The notes beneath the pieces were generated by a model that was not told the DNA's origin, searched no databases, and was given only the letters and a program-made list of their open reading frames with translations. Source: Strigamia acuminata (lineage: Eukaryota; Arthropoda; Chilopoda; Geophilomorpha; Linotaeniidae). Taken from it: 64,000 nt of DNA. The position numbers and the translations under genes were made by a program. The stretch spans positions 6,076,001 to 6,140,000 of the forward strand of contig OX442319.1 in NCBI GenBank assembly GCA_949358305.1, written 5' to 3'. Below, in pieces: positions 49,818 through 61,083 of this stretch; within the stretch, counting starts at the first letter, position 1; each line of letters starts with the position of its first letter.

Positions 49818-51104
49818 ATGCCACGCAGAAAATCAGCTTCGAGTTTAGAACGTTTGTGTTTGGATGTGGTGGCTACTCGATTTCAGGAGCAAAAGATCCA
49901 AGATCAACTGGCGAGTCAACCACCCGTGCTTTTGAATAACATATATAAAAGTTTGTGCAAGAAATTAGAAAATACCAATGGAAGTTTGCCTTCAAAAACA
50001 TTCATTCATCCTGGCGCCGTGTCACTACACCATTGCTATCTGTTTGATATTTCCACGACTGCTCTACTTGATAAAATTGGCCAAACTTGTATAAACCTTG
50101 TGCATTTAAACTTGGCACGACGATACTCTGATAGCAGCGCTCCAATACTGCCAACCGAATCTATAGTCCATCTGCTGCAGAATTTATCGAAACTTCAACA
50201 TTTAAACCTTTGGAATCGAGAAAAAGAATGCATGGATGAAATTGCTGCTGCAATCGGAATGAATTGTCCACTGATAAAAACGCTCGACCTTGAGTATTGC
50301 TCAAAGCTTACTGACAGTGGGCTGCGGTCGTTATGCTGTTGCATCAATCTCAATTCTTTGAGTATTAAATCAACTAGTACCACGGCCGAGGGGTGTTTGT
50401 TCGTTCTCAACCAATTGCCACTTTTAGAAGAGTTTGAACATGATCATTGGCACGAAATATTAACCGAGTTAGTCAAACTGACGTCTGGAAACACTTATTC
50501 CATCAAAACGTTATTAGTACGTAGTATCGAACATATCCCTACCCTGACGACAACTTTTCCAAATTTAAGAGACTTGACGTTGAGCAAAGATGAAGGTTTA
50601 GATTTTAATACTGCAATATGGCCACAACGATTAAAAGCTCTCCACCTAGAGAGAATTACACTGAGGAATTTTAGACTTACTGATCGCGCTTGGCCAATGT
50701 TAGAGGAATTAACATTAAGAAATTGTACATTGTTCAATGAAGGCGATACCATTAATGTTCCATTGCAAAACCTTCGTCATCTGACTTTCAGTAGAAATAC
50801 AATTGTTACTGAACAAGTGAAAACGTTATTGGTACAATGTAAAAATTTAGAAACATTGTTATTTAGTAAATGTGCTTGGCTTTCGGACGATTTAATTTTA
50901 GAACTTGCAGCATTCAATCCGCTACAATCTTTAATATTTTATAAATGCCACTTAATTACTTCTGCTTCCATCATAAAATTATTAGACCTACAAAATCCGT
51001 TGAATACGTTAAAAATCTGCTATTGTAATAATGTTGATTATGTTAAAATTAACGATCTTGTTAAAAGCAAAAATTTGGATTTGCAGGTTGTACACCGTGT
51101 GTAA
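49818..51104 (+). CDS. Intronless leucine-rich-repeat protein with BC-box-like N-terminus (copy 2, intact)
   Basis: One exon, 428 residues from the ATG at 49818 (MPRRKSASSL); the frame is open further up but has no ATG. Residues 8-17 (SLERLCLDVV) fit an Elongin-BC box, followed by an ASQPPVLLNNIYKSL segment. About 12-14 leucine-rich repeats follow (for example LIKTLDLEYCSKLTDSGLRS, LEELTLRNC, LETLLFSKCAWLSDDLI), of the Cys-containing type seen in FBXL and ZYG11-like receptors. No F-box is obvious. It is likely a substrate receptor of a Cullin-RING ligase; this is inference. Two other copies lie in the window (1-181 and 61610-62753), so the family has spread. Absence of introns and the shared promoter suggest copying at the DNA level after an older retro-event. 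Confidence 0.75.
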   Translation: MPRRKSASSLERLCLDVVATRFQEQKIQDQLASQPPVLLNNIYKSLCKKLENTNGSLPSKTFIHPGAVSLHHCYLFDISTTALLDKIGQTCINLVHLNLARRYSDSSAPILPTESIVHLLQNLSKLQHLNLWNREKECMDEIAAAIGMNCPLIKTLDLEYCSKLTDSGLRSLCCCINLNSLSIKSTSTTAEGCLFVLNQLPLLEEFEHDHWHEILTELVKLTSGNTYSIKTLLVRSIEHIPTLTTTFPNLRDLTLSKDEGLDFNTAIWPQRLKALHLERITLRNFRLTDRAWPMLEELTLRNCTLFNEGDTINVPLQNLRHLTFSRNTIVTEQVKTLLVQCKNLETLLFSKCAWLSDDLILELAAFNPLQSLIFYKCHLITSASIIKLLDLQNPLNTLKICYCNNVDYVKINDLVKSKNLDLQVVHRV

Positions 51105-53549
51105 ATTGTTAGGAATTAACGGAGCTGACAATGTTCTCACGCGGGATCAGTGGATCCAACCAAGTATTTAAGTCTTTGTATTATTAAAATAAAATCACTT
51201 GTAACTTTTCAACCACTCCATTCGTATCGTGCTGAATTGGTGGCTTACAGTCGTTCACGATGGTGTACGAGCAGTGGTTTGCTCTGTCGATGACGGCGAG
51301 TCTCGGCTAAAATCAACGAGACTCAACAATGGCCGGCAGTGAGCGGGTTTTCTCGGGCGTTACCCGAGATTCGTAATCCAGCGCAAATGGGGCTGGTTCC
51401 ACCGATAAAACGGTGGAAACAGCAGAATCTCAACTCACCAAAACGTTACACGGTCAATACTTGAATCCAGGGTGAAGTTCTAAGCAGTGATTTTTGTGTG
51501 TTGTTGTTGGTGAATACAGTATGTGTCGAGAGTGAGTAAAACCGCCAAAATTTGGGATTTTATGCACTCTCAGATCCTGCGCACAAAATGTGGGAGTTAC
51601 TTTAGAATAGGGCCCGCTTCGGAACGGGCCCAAAATTTGGTTACCTACCAAATAAACCATGCTGAGTCCAAAAATGACACTCAAAAGTGTCGGAAATTAA
51701 GTTATCTGGTTCAAAATGCTGCTCTCGTTTACATCAGCCAAAGGGCTCGGTGGCCGCCATTTCCACTCGAAGCGGCAGGTACTTTTGGTAAGAAATGCGT
51801 GTTTTTTTCCTTTTTTTCCTAACAAGGGGGGCTAGCGCCCCCCCTTGACCCCCGCGAACCTCACCTTATCCGGTTTTTTTTATGCGAACCAGACAGGGAT
51901 AATCGAGCAACAAGATAATCGTGCAACAATGGCGGCCACCGAGCCATTTGGCTCATGATAACGAGAGCTTTTACTCGGCATTTTCAACTAGATAACTTAA
52001 TTTCCGACACTTTTGAGTGTCATTTTCGGACTCAGCATGGTTTATTTGGTAGGTAACCAAATTTTGGGCCCGTTCCGAAGCGGGCCCTATTCTAAAGTAA
52101 ACCCCAAAAGGTGGGTAGAGAGATAATTTTGGTACAACAAAGGGATTTATTGCACCATAATTTCTGCTTTCGTGTCATATCCTGACCAAAAGAGGATGAA
52201 GTGTGCCTGGGGAGTTTCCACCCCCAAGTCACACTTCGCAGGTGTTCGGCGTGTGCTACATTAGACAATTAAATAAATAATTATTTAAGGGGTGACAATG
52301 GTTTTACGTGGAATAAAACCAGGGTCGCCACATTGGTTAATTAACGGCTTCACCCCAGCCAAATTGGGGTGCAATATGCTAGGGGAGTTCTCCTCCCCTA
52401 ATTATGTAATTTGGTTTGGCGTGTGGCTAACCAAAATAACATAAAAATACAGGGTGAGTCAAAAGTCTGGAAACACCTGTTTTTTCTTGAAAATGACCGA
52501 AGATATATCAATTCTGTTGAAGACTTTTGGACTATTTTAGATTCCCGCAAACTCCGTTTTCCTGTTTGTTTTTTACTAAAATGAGTATTAGTTTTGTAAA
52601 ATTATGTAATATTTTGTTTTGATACAGGCAGTTGTGCCAGCAACAACAGGAAAAAACGCTTTAACGCCCACACAGATCGTACAACTACAATAAAATGTGA
52701 CATGTATAAACCCACACCAACTTAAAAATTCTGTAATACCATACAGCTTAAATTCCATTTGCTTTAGCTTAAAATATTTAATAACGTTTGCTTTGATTTT
52801 TAATTCCAGGTGTTGTCCCCATGTTGGTGGAACTTTATAGAGACAACTTCAGATTCCTGCTTTGATTTCTAATCACCATTGGAAGATTTTCTTTGATGTT
52901 TATTGTTTATCGATTACGCAACAAGTTTTTTTTGTTTGTTTTTTCTTAATTGTTTGTTTTAACTACACTAATAATGGGAGGAAAAATACAACCTCTCTAC
53001 CGCTAAGTGGTCACTCCTGGGAAAGGTGGTTGGTCTCATAACGCCATCTTTGCTAAAAGAGAGCTCTGGTGTGTCCATTGATAAATTTTGGTCTTGCAAT
53101 CCTGCATTCCAGCACACACTACAGTATGTCACAAAATCCTTCAAAACAAGCAACAAATTAGTTTCTGCCATCTTTTGCTTTACGCAGCCAAATTCAAAGT
53201 CACTACCACACGGGTTAGGTTGAGATTGGGATAAATTCTGTTAAATTTTCAAGATTTTCATTTAATTGTCCTATCAACTGTTCAATCAACAATTCTTCAT
53301 TTTCTTCGTGTGCTTCTGCGAGTCTTGCCCGGGCAATGAATAATTCCGCTCTTACATCTATATTACGTCTGTGATTTCGTTCCGCCATTTCTTTCTCTTT
53401 TTCAGCACGTGATGAGCAGGTGGCGCTGACGCTGAAACCAGATGGCTCAAAATACAAAAAGAGGACGAGGGAGACCTAGTTTTGAACAAACCGGAAGAAA
53501 AGGATGACCAAGGAAAATTTACACTACTGTTCCAACAACAGAAGAAACC
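51105..53549. other. Repeat-rich spacer
   Basis: 51210-51480 is unidentified moderately GC-rich sequence. 51597-52100 is the foldback element. 52130-52440 is of unknown origin (TTAAGGGGTGACAATGG, GGGTCGCCACATTGG). A CAGGGTGAGTCAAAAGTCTG end at 52448 resembles the termini at 477 and 62823. Minus frames at 53171-52968 and 53457-53215 (the latter a coiled coil) have no identifiable domain. Confidence 0.45.
51597..52100. mobile_element. Foldback element with about 170-bp inverted arms
   Basis: Arms 51597-51768 and 51931-52100 are near-exact reverse complements: TTACTTTAGAATAGGGCCCG at the left end, GGGCCCTATTCTAAAGTAA at the right. Each arm contains a smaller hairpin (GGGCCCGCTTCGGAACGGGCCC-like) and a shared GGCTCGGTGGCCGCCATT. 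The 160-bp centre has a C-rich run. No target duplication could be assigned. Confidence 0.8.
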
Positions 53550-54590
53550 TTGGAAAACGTTCCTGAAACCCCCGAAATTGTAAACATGACCACTTTTGAG
53601 GATCCGATAACCGCCAGAGAAGCGCTACAAGGTTCGGAAGGAGACGAATGGAAAAGTGCATTGCAAAGCAAACATAATGCACTCGTCAAAAACAAAAGTT
53701 GTAAAATTGTTGATCGATCTAAAAATCAAAAACTCATAGGAAGTTGTTGGATTTTGAAAACAAAACTGCGAGCGGACGGATCAATTGAAAAAAGGAAAGC
53801 CCAACTCGTCGCCAAAGGTTTCACACAACGATATGGCATCGATTACCAAGAAACATTCGCCCCTGTTGCACGAGCCAGCTCAATTCGCCTCATTGCAGCC
53901 TTGGCTGCAAAAAAAAACCTCGCCATCCACCAAATGGACATTGTCACGGCATATCTAAATGGCGAATTAGAAGAAAAAATATACATGGAAAAGCCCGGGA
54001 TGTTCAACAAGCTATTAGACATTGACGAAAACAAAGTCCTATTACTACAAAAATCAATTTACGGCCTAAAACAATCCGGAAGACAGTGGTACCGGAAATT
54101 GGACAAAAAATTACGGAAATTTGGACTTAAACCACTAGAAAATGAACAGTGTGTGCATTTCCTAAAAAATGAAAAGGAAATCATCATAATCGGAGTCTAC
54201 GTTGATGATCTAATAATAGCCACCAACAACTCAAAATCCATGGAAGAAATCAAGAAAAGCCTGATGAATGAATTTGAGATGAAGGACCTAAGACCAATCA
54301 GCTACTGTCTCGGAGTCGAATTCAAACAAAACATCAAAAAGGGAACAGTCACCATATGTCAACGCAAATACACAGAGGACGTCCTGAAACGTTTTGAGAT
54401 GGAGAAATGCAACAGAATTGCAACGCACATGCAGACAGACGAAATGATCGCCGACGTGCTGACCAAAGGACTGTTCAAGCCAAAGCACACCGGATTTGTT
54501 CGGGCCCTTGGATTGGAAAATATTAATGCTGAATGAAATGACATTTATTTTATTCTGTTTACCCCTATCACTGTTTGAGGGGGTGTGTTG
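53550..54590 (+). mobile_element. Ty1/copia-type pol fragment, internally deleted
   Basis: One frame, 53550-54536, about 328 codons. It encodes a copia reverse transcriptase (GSCWILKTKLRADGS, QRYGIDYQETFAPVARASSI, QMDIVTAYLNGELEEKIYME, YGLKQSGRQWY, YVDDLIIA). It then jumps from VLKRFEMEKCNRIATHM to the extreme end of RNase H (TDEMIADVLTKGLF), so about 200 residues are missing while the frame is kept. No gag or integrase is present upstream. A polypurine-like GAGGGGGTG is followed by TGTTGAATTATATAAC at 54586-54601, the expected start of a 3' LTR. The LTR is cut off within about 60 bp. Confidence 0.85.
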
Positions 54591-54659
54591 AATTATATAA
54601 CTTATGTTTTACTTTGTTTTTATCACCCACTGTTAGGGTATTGCACAGATTATTTCACA

Positions 54660-55004
54660 ATGGCTAACATGAAGAACATAAATTTAGTAGTTGTTGTTTG
54701 CGACGTACTAGGGATTGGATATAAAGAAGAATTACCATGGACACTCGAGAATGAAATGAAATATTTCAACGCAATGACGCGAAGAACGAGCGATCCAGGA
54801 AAATAAAATATTGTAATAATGGGAAGAAAAACGTGGTTTTTTATTCGACAGCAAACAAAAATTCCTGGCACTCACTATACATGCAAGAAATTGAAAGAAG
54901 CCATTCATTTGATTGATAATGAGCTAAAGGAAAAAATTGAAAACCTTTGGATTATAGGAAGCTACGAAATTTATTACTCCGTATTAACTACAGAAAAGTT
55001 TTAA
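54660..55004 (+). pseudogene. DHFR: Dihydrofolate reductase retropseudogene fragment
   Basis: The frame from the ATG at 54660 encodes NLVVVVCDVLGIGYKEELPW and NEMKYFNAMTRRTSDPGK, then TAA (54804-54806), then IVIMGRKTWFFI in the same frame. Later there is a deletion, followed by LKEKIENLWIIGSYEIYYSV. These match the start, the GRKTWESI region and the WIIGG region of DHFR, in order and without introns. A nonsense codon, the loss of the central third and no C-terminal strand make it non-functional. It starts right behind the truncated copia LTR. Confidence 0.8.
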
Positions 55005-55069
55005 ATTAATGGACAAGAATAATGGAAAGCGGACATTCTAACTAATTACCGTAAGTTAAATAAAAGCCT

Positions 55070-55225
55070 TTATTCATCCACTTTGTAAAGAATCTGCAAA
55101 TTCAAGTTTTTACTTTTAACATAATCGTTAATTTCAACATAATCAATGTTATTACAATAATAGATTTTTAACGTATTCAACGGATTTTGTAGGTCCAATA
55201 ATTTTTTGATGAAAGCAGAAGTAAC
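55070..55225 (-). pseudogene. 3' end of LRR copy 3, cut off by the BEL insertion
   Basis: The minus strand from 55225 matches copy 2 from its TTACTTCTGC site (about 50955) to the end (LDLQNPLNTLKI region), and closes with TAA at 55072-55070. It is the continuation of the gene at 61610-62753. GTAAC at 55221-55225 is the target duplication. Confidence 0.85.
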
Positions 55226-55751
55226 TGTTAAACTTGAAGAGAAATAAATGTTCCTACAAATTTACCACACAATTTCCAAAGTCCTTGGCTACAAATGATG
55301 TTTAAATTGAAGTTTCAAAATGGCGTCGGAGCAGTAAAGAAGCACAACCACACGTTTTACAAAGCAAAAGTACACTGATTTTATTCATAAAAAGGAAAAG
55401 GAAATGCTAATGACGAATTCGGAGAACCAATCACGAGCGTCCGCAAGGTAGGGGAATGACGTGTTCAGGTAGAGGAATGCAAAGGGATTAAAAAGGATTA
55501 ACAATCTAGAATTTCAATAAAAAGAACAAGTCAACATATTTAAATGGAGATAAAACATATTATAATAAATTGGTAAAATCACAAGTTCAGATAAAACATA
55601 TTAAAGTGAATGGATAAATATAATATCGCAATCAAATGCACAAATGAAAATATTAAACAACAATACAAATTAAACAATGAAATTAAACACATTTATTAAT
55701 TCAAACAATATAAACGAAGCAATTCACGCGTAAAATCATCCGATTTTCACA
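55226..55751 (-). repeat. 3' LTR of BEL/Pao element
   Basis: Starts (minus strand) TGTGAAAATCGGATGATT and ends TTCAAGTTTAACA. Same length and, as read, the same sequence as 61084-61609. Confidence 0.93.
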
Positions 55752-58700
55752 CTGCCGGGCGAGGATCGCTTGACTCTACTTCCAAACGCACAAGACGTTG
55801 TATCGGTCGACGCAAATGTTCTCCATTGGCGAGCACCATTTCACACGATCTGATTTTATCATCTCGACCCCGCTTAACTTCGACCACTCTACCCATCTTC
55901 CATTTTAGACGTGGTTTAAATGGCTCTTCAATTATAACGATGTCGTTCAACTGGAGTTCTCGCACACCTGGTTTGCCCGTTTGAATTTTCAGATCTGTCA
56001 AATACTCCCGAGACCAACGATTCCAGAATGAGAGTAATTACGCGTTGTTGGTAGCGCCATTGTCGAATGAATTGCTTCTGAGTCGGTTCGAGGCTGTCTG
56101 ATGCTCCCGAGTCAGGTAGGTGAGTCAACATCACACCGGTCAAAAAGTGTGCGGGCGTAAGTGACTCAACTTTGTTTGGGTTGTCATACACGTAGGTGAT
56201 CGGTCTGCGATTTATTACTGCTTCGGTTTGCACAAGAAAAGTTCCGAGTTGATAGAAGTTCAAGTGCGCCGAACCGATTGCCTTCCTCAAACACCTCTTG
56301 ACCGTTTGCACCATCCTCTTCCAGAACCCGCCCACCACGGTCCGTTTTCGACGATGAATTTCCAATCGATGCCCTTTTGGGCCAAGTAATTTCGAAACGT
56401 CTCGTCCTTCGTGTGGTTCAAGAGTGAGGCGAGTTCTTTGTGGGCGCGGTGGAATGTAGTTCCGTTGTCGCTGTACATCGTCTTCGGAAGCCCTCGGCGA
56501 CCAATAAAGCGCTCGAACGCCCCCAAAAAGTCTGTTGTTGCTAGCGAGGGCACCAATTCCAAGTGGACGGCTCGAATTGTCGCACATGTAAATACAGCTA
56601 CGTACGCTTTAGTTTTCCGTCCCTTCACTATTATTGGTCCCGCGAAGTCGACTCCAGTAACTGCAAACGGTTGGGTTTTTGACGTCCTGTCGGCTGGAAG
56701 GGCGCCTGGCACTTCCCGCATCAATCGTCCGTTGATTTTTTTGCAGACGACGCAACGATCCAACATGGTCTTCAAGGTCCTCCTTGCGGATGGAGTCCAG
56801 TAGTTTTCCCGAAATTTGGATAGCGTGGATGTCAGTCCGCAATGGAGGACCTGTAAATGTGAAAATTGCAAGATTAGTTCAGTCAGTTTGTGTTTAGGGG
56901 GCAAAATCAAAGGTTGTGTTGCAGTGGGCAGATCTCGCGATTCATGCAGTCTGTTTCGCAGCTCAATTAATCCCATTTCGTTTAGTCGTGGATTCAGGTC
57001 TCGTAGCTTCGATTCTCCATGAACTGGCTTGCCATCTTTCATCCCTTCGATTTCTCGGCCATAAACTTCTGTTTGTGCGATTCCAATTAGGCTGAGTTTC
57101 GCACGTTTTAGTTCAGCTGCCCTCAATGGTCCTCGATCGCGTTGACTGGCGTCTATTTGTCGTTTTCCAGCGTTTTTTGCGAACCTGAAAACCCATGCCA
57201 GCGTTCGGATTGCCTTTGACAACGATCCAAACCTGTCAAACGGAAAAATATTAGTTTTTGTTGTTTGCACCGCCTCGACGTGAATTTCTGCAGTTTCTTC
57301 ATCGTCTTGCTCCTCGACCGTATCTGGCAGCACCTTTGGCCAATTCTGGCGGCTTCCACGCAGCCAATCTGGTCCTTGCCACCAAAGTCGGTCGGAAATC
57401 ATTGCTTCTGTGTCCATTCCCCTCGTTAGGCGGTCAGCTGGATTTTCTATTCCAGGAACGTGTTTCCATTCTTCAATTCTCGATTTTTCCCTTATTTCCA
57501 AGACTCGATTATGCACGAAGGTTGGTGGTCGTTTGGACGTGTTTCCAATCCAGTGGAGGCATATTTGCGAATCTGTCCAAAAAAATATTTCACCTGGCGT
57601 CACCAACTCCTTAATTTGGTCGGAGAGGCGCACAGCAATCAAAGCTCCCATGAGTTCAAGACGTGGCAGAGTTAGAGGTTTTACAGGAGCTACACGACAC
57701 TTTGAAAGCATAAAACAAGTTTCAATTAAATCACCGTTACTGTTCTGAATATATGCTACTGCTCCGTATGCTTTTGGACTCGCGTCGCAGAATATGTGCA
57801 CTTCGCACTGGTCAAACTCGTCCAATCCTAGCCATCGAGGAATTCGAATATTTTTCAACGTGGGGATTTGGTTGGTCCATTTCTTCCAGTCGGTGTGTAG
57901 TTCTTTGTCCAACTCGTCGTCCCATGGCAAATTCTTGAGCCATAGGGACTAGAAAAACATGCGTGCAGTCACAGTGAACGGTGTAGCAAATCCTAAAGGG
58001 TCAAATATTTGGGCTGTCAATTTTATTACTTCCCTTTTTGTTATCTTCTTGCAGGGCGGGCAAGTTTCCTCGACTGCCAGTCCCAATTCGTCCGAGTTTG
58101 GATTCCACCTGATCCCCAACACTTTGGTTTCTTCATCCGACATCAGTAGAGCGTCGGCAGGATTTTCTTCGCGAAATTTGGCTCTTAATTCCGGTGAATT
58201 GGTTTGCCACTTGGCGAGTTCCATGCCTGCTGCTGCGAACATTAGATTAGATTGTCGGAAAGTTACCAGCGCTTCAGCGACGTTCTTGAGTGATGAAATG
58301 AAGTCGTCCACATACAGACATCGGAGCAATAATTTTACAGTTTCGGGGTATTGTTTTTCGAATTTGCGTAGATGGTGACGAATGGTCGCGCTCAACAGGA
58401 ATGGGCTCGGGGTAGCGCCAAACAACACTCGTGTTTGCCGTAGTATTTTCAGCAGTGCTTTTCCTACGCCGTCCCAGTTCTCATCAATCCAGAAAAACCT
58501 CGTTGCGTCGCGATCTTTCAAAGCGATTTCAATCATGTGAAATGCCTTCTTGATGTCTCCCACGATGGCCACTCTTCCAAGACGAAATCCTAGTAGCACA
58601 AATATTAGTGATGGCAAAAAATTAACTCCCTTCGACAAACAGTCGTTCAAGGAGAGATGTCCTTTCCGATGCGATGATGCATCAAACACAATTCTTAATT

Positions 58701-58803
58701 TCGTGGTTACGCGTTCTTCCTTGATCACTGGACTGTGCGGCATGTAGTAAATGGGCCCCGTTGCTGTTTGACTCGGAACTTCTTCAACAATGCCTGTTTT
58801 CAA
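55747..58803 (-). pseudogene. BEL/Pao pol region (RT, RNase H, integrase), broken
   Basis: 58803-57949 carries the reverse transcriptase ([31 protein letters not shown]). After the TAG at 57951-57949 the same frame continues with a BEL-type RNase H (HIFCDASPKAYGAVAY, FWTDSQICLHWI). An integrase zinc region (CVVCKKINGR) and core (GVDFAGPI, MYSDNGTTF) follow, to about 56340. A frame change follows, then the remaining integrase (56330-56010) and a final frame (56001-55747). At the position where the catalytic Glu of the D,D,E triad is expected (FW-x-R after the PWWGG region), Lys is read. The copy is therefore probably unable to move without help. Confidence 0.85.
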
Positions 58804-58814
58804 TTGCTCAACAA

Positions 58815-61025
58815 TTACTTTTTGTATTCTAAGTACAGATTGGGTTGTTTTCTGAAACGACGGATTAATGACATGATGCGCTGTTCGGCGCCTCGATAGT
58901 TGTTGTCCAGTTCATTGCTGTTCACGATCCACGGCAGTTCTACTGAATAGTTTGATCCCGTCCACTTGATGGCCTTTTCGAATTTTTCCAACGTTTCAGT
59001 ATCGTCGTTCGTTTCGACTGACTCGTGGCGGACTCCGATCGGTTCCAGTTCCCACATCCGGCGCAAAAGGTCATCTGTTGATGGGGTAAGCGTAATTTTA
59101 TTAATTCTCACCGGTGCAGCAATGACTCTTGTTCCATTTGTGGTCTGTCCGTGCAGTGTCCAACCGAATTTCGTCTTCACGGCAATCAAATTCTCCTCCA
59201 AAAATTCCGTCTGTCCCGTCATCACTCGCCAGTAATGGTCCACTCCAATTAGTAAGTCCACTTCCTTCGAATGCAACGCGACTTGCTTGCAGGCCACTTC
59301 AATTTTTCTTCGTTGTAGTTCCGCTTTGAGTTGTTTGTTCGGTTGTTCTCCAGGAGTGGACGTGACGTGGTCAGCTTCGATGGCTTCAATTGTGACTGCT
59401 GGCGACTTCGAGTTGGCGGGGCTGAGTATTAGTTCAACTCTGTTGCGTACTTCTGATCGGGGCTCTTGTCCAAACACGGCAAAATTGATTGTCTCAGTTC
59501 CTAAAATTCGTAAATTCAGTTTTTTAACCAATTCAGACCGTATGAATGTGCGTTGGGCTCCTCCGTCGATGTAGCAAACTCCCAACGTTGACAGCTTTGG
59601 TCCAGTCATTTTCACCATCTGAACCATCAAAAATTCGGACTTGGGTGGGCAGGTGGTGACAACTGAGTTGGTGTGAGTGACTCCCTCGGCGGCTTCCGTA
59701 GTCTTTGGCGTGTCGCATACGTGGGTGTGATGTACTCCCTCACAGTTGTAGCATTTCATGCGAGTTCTGCATTCTTCGGTCTTGTGAGGCACTTTCCCCA
59801 GGCATCTCATGCAAATTCCCTTCTTCTGCAGCTTTTTACGTCTCTCCTCCATCGTGAGCGGGCATCTCTTCCGGTTATGTTCTGCAGAATCACAAAATTG
59901 GCATTTCATTATTATTACCGATAGTTGTGACGCTGATCCCGATCGAGGTTCCTTTTCTTTTCGGCCAAATCGTCCTTTGTTGAACGAATTGTTATCTTTT
60001 TCCGACGTTTTGTTGTGAGACGTATCTGGCTTCGATTGGGTTTTCAGCATGTCATACTTGGCGTGTTTGGCGAGGTAGTCGCTCAACCATTCCATCAACT
60101 TTGTTATTGACCTCTCCCCGTCGCAGTCCTTGTCGTACTCCATGATGATGTTGCGAGGAATGGCGGATGACAGCACGGGAAAGATGGTATGTTGTATCTC
60201 CACCAAAGGGACGTCAATGTTAGCTAAATTTTCAATGTTAACTTCCACATGCCTGTGTAGCTTTTGCAGGCTCATCCGGTCTCGATCGCTGTTGACAGAG
60301 GGCAAGTTTAACAAATTCGACAGATACTTATTTTCGAGAACGATTTTATCGCCATATTTCTTTTGCAGGCGCGTAATTGCAATCTCGTAGTTTCCTGTGG
60401 TGATTTCCAGTGCCTTGATATCGTCTAACGCGTCGCCGACCAAATAGTTTCTCAAATATAGCAATTTGTTGGTTCCATCCAGTTGTTCGTCGTCGCCAAC
60501 TTGAATGGAAAATGTCTTCCAAAAACCTCCCCATTCCTCCGGTTTACGTCCGTCAAACTTCGGTATTTCGAGTGGTTTACGTTTGATGAACGATTGACCA
60601 TTCGTCGGGGTCGCGCGTGGTGTTGCCGCCGTCACTGCTGCAGTAATGGCCGCCGCTAGCGCGTCGATGTCCGCCGGTTGCGCGTCCGCGTTCGGTCGTA
60701 TGTTCTGGGGTAGATTAGGGGTGTAATTTAGTTGAATGTACCTGCCTAAATCAGCTCTTGATGCGGCCAAACGGTCTTCCAGTGCGTCGAGTGCTTGTAC
60801 GGTGTCGTCGATCTCTTGGTCGCTTTTCGCTAGGTCCAGAGTGGCGTCGAACGTCAATTGCACTCGTTTCTGCTTCTGTTCGAGTTGTTGCAGCCATAAT
60901 TCGATTGTGGCTTGCGGAATTGCAGCTCGTCCATTCAGTGCAGTGGTTACCGTGGTCAAAAGTGTTTCTGTGACCACCATGACCGCTCGGAATGCTTTGT
61001 TCTTCAGGTCAAAACTTCTTACCAT
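58815..61025 (-). CDS. BEL/Pao gag-protease polyprotein region
   Basis: Open frame of 736 codons from the ATG at 61025. A helical capsid-like gag (about residues 1-370) is followed by zinc-knuckle cysteine clusters ([42 protein letters not shown]; about 375-445). A retropepsin-like site follows, read as [12 protein letters not shown] in place of the usual D-S/T-G core, then the beginning of pol. In intact BEL elements gag and pol form one frame; here the frame ends at 58815 just before the reverse transcriptase. Confidence 0.85.
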   Translation of the reverse strand: MVRSFDLKNKAFRAVMVVTETLLTTVTTALNGRAAIPQATIELWLQQLEQKQKRVQLTFDATLDLAKSDQEIDDTVQALDALEDRLAASRADLGRYIQLNYTPNLPQNIRPNADAQPADIDALAAAITAAVTAATPRATPTNGQSFIKRKPLEIPKFDGRKPEEWGGFWKTFSIQVGDDEQLDGTNKLLYLRNYLVGDALDDIKALEITTGNYEIAITRLQKKYGDKIVLENKYLSNLLNLPSVNSDRDRMSLQKLHRHVEVNIENLANIDVPLVEIQHTIFPVLSSAIPRNIIMEYDKDCDGERSITKLMEWLSDYLAKHAKYDMLKTQSKPDTSHNKTSEKDNNSFNKGRFGRKEKEPRSGSASQLSVIIMKCQFCDSAEHNRKRCPLTMEERRKKLQKKGICMRCLGKVPHKTEECRTRMKCYNCEGVHHTHVCDTPKTTEAAEGVTHTNSVVTTCPPKSEFLMVQMVKMTGPKLSTLGVCYIDGGAQRTFIRSELVKKLNLRILGTETINFAVFGQEPRSEVRNRVELILSPANSKSPAVTIEAIEADHVTSTPGEQPNKQLKAELQRRKIEVACKQVALHSKEVDLLIGVDHYWRVMTGQTEFLEENLIAVKTKFGWTLHGQTTNGTRVIAAPVRINKITLTPSTDDLLRRMWELEPIGVRHESVETNDDTETLEKFEKAIKWTGSNYSVELPWIVNSNELDNNYRGAEQRIMSLIRRFRKQPNLYLEYKK

Positions 61026-61065
61026 TTTAGTAGATTATTTAGATGAATTCGGAATTTAAAATGTT

Positions 61066-61082
61066 CCCGGGTTTCGGCACCA
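61066..61082 (-). other. Primer binding site of the BEL element
   Basis: TGGTGCCGAAACCCGGG directly (one base) after the 5' LTR on the minus strand; the TGG start is as expected for pairing with a tRNA 3' CCA end. I did not assign the tRNA. Confidence 0.7.
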
Positions 61083-61083
61083 A

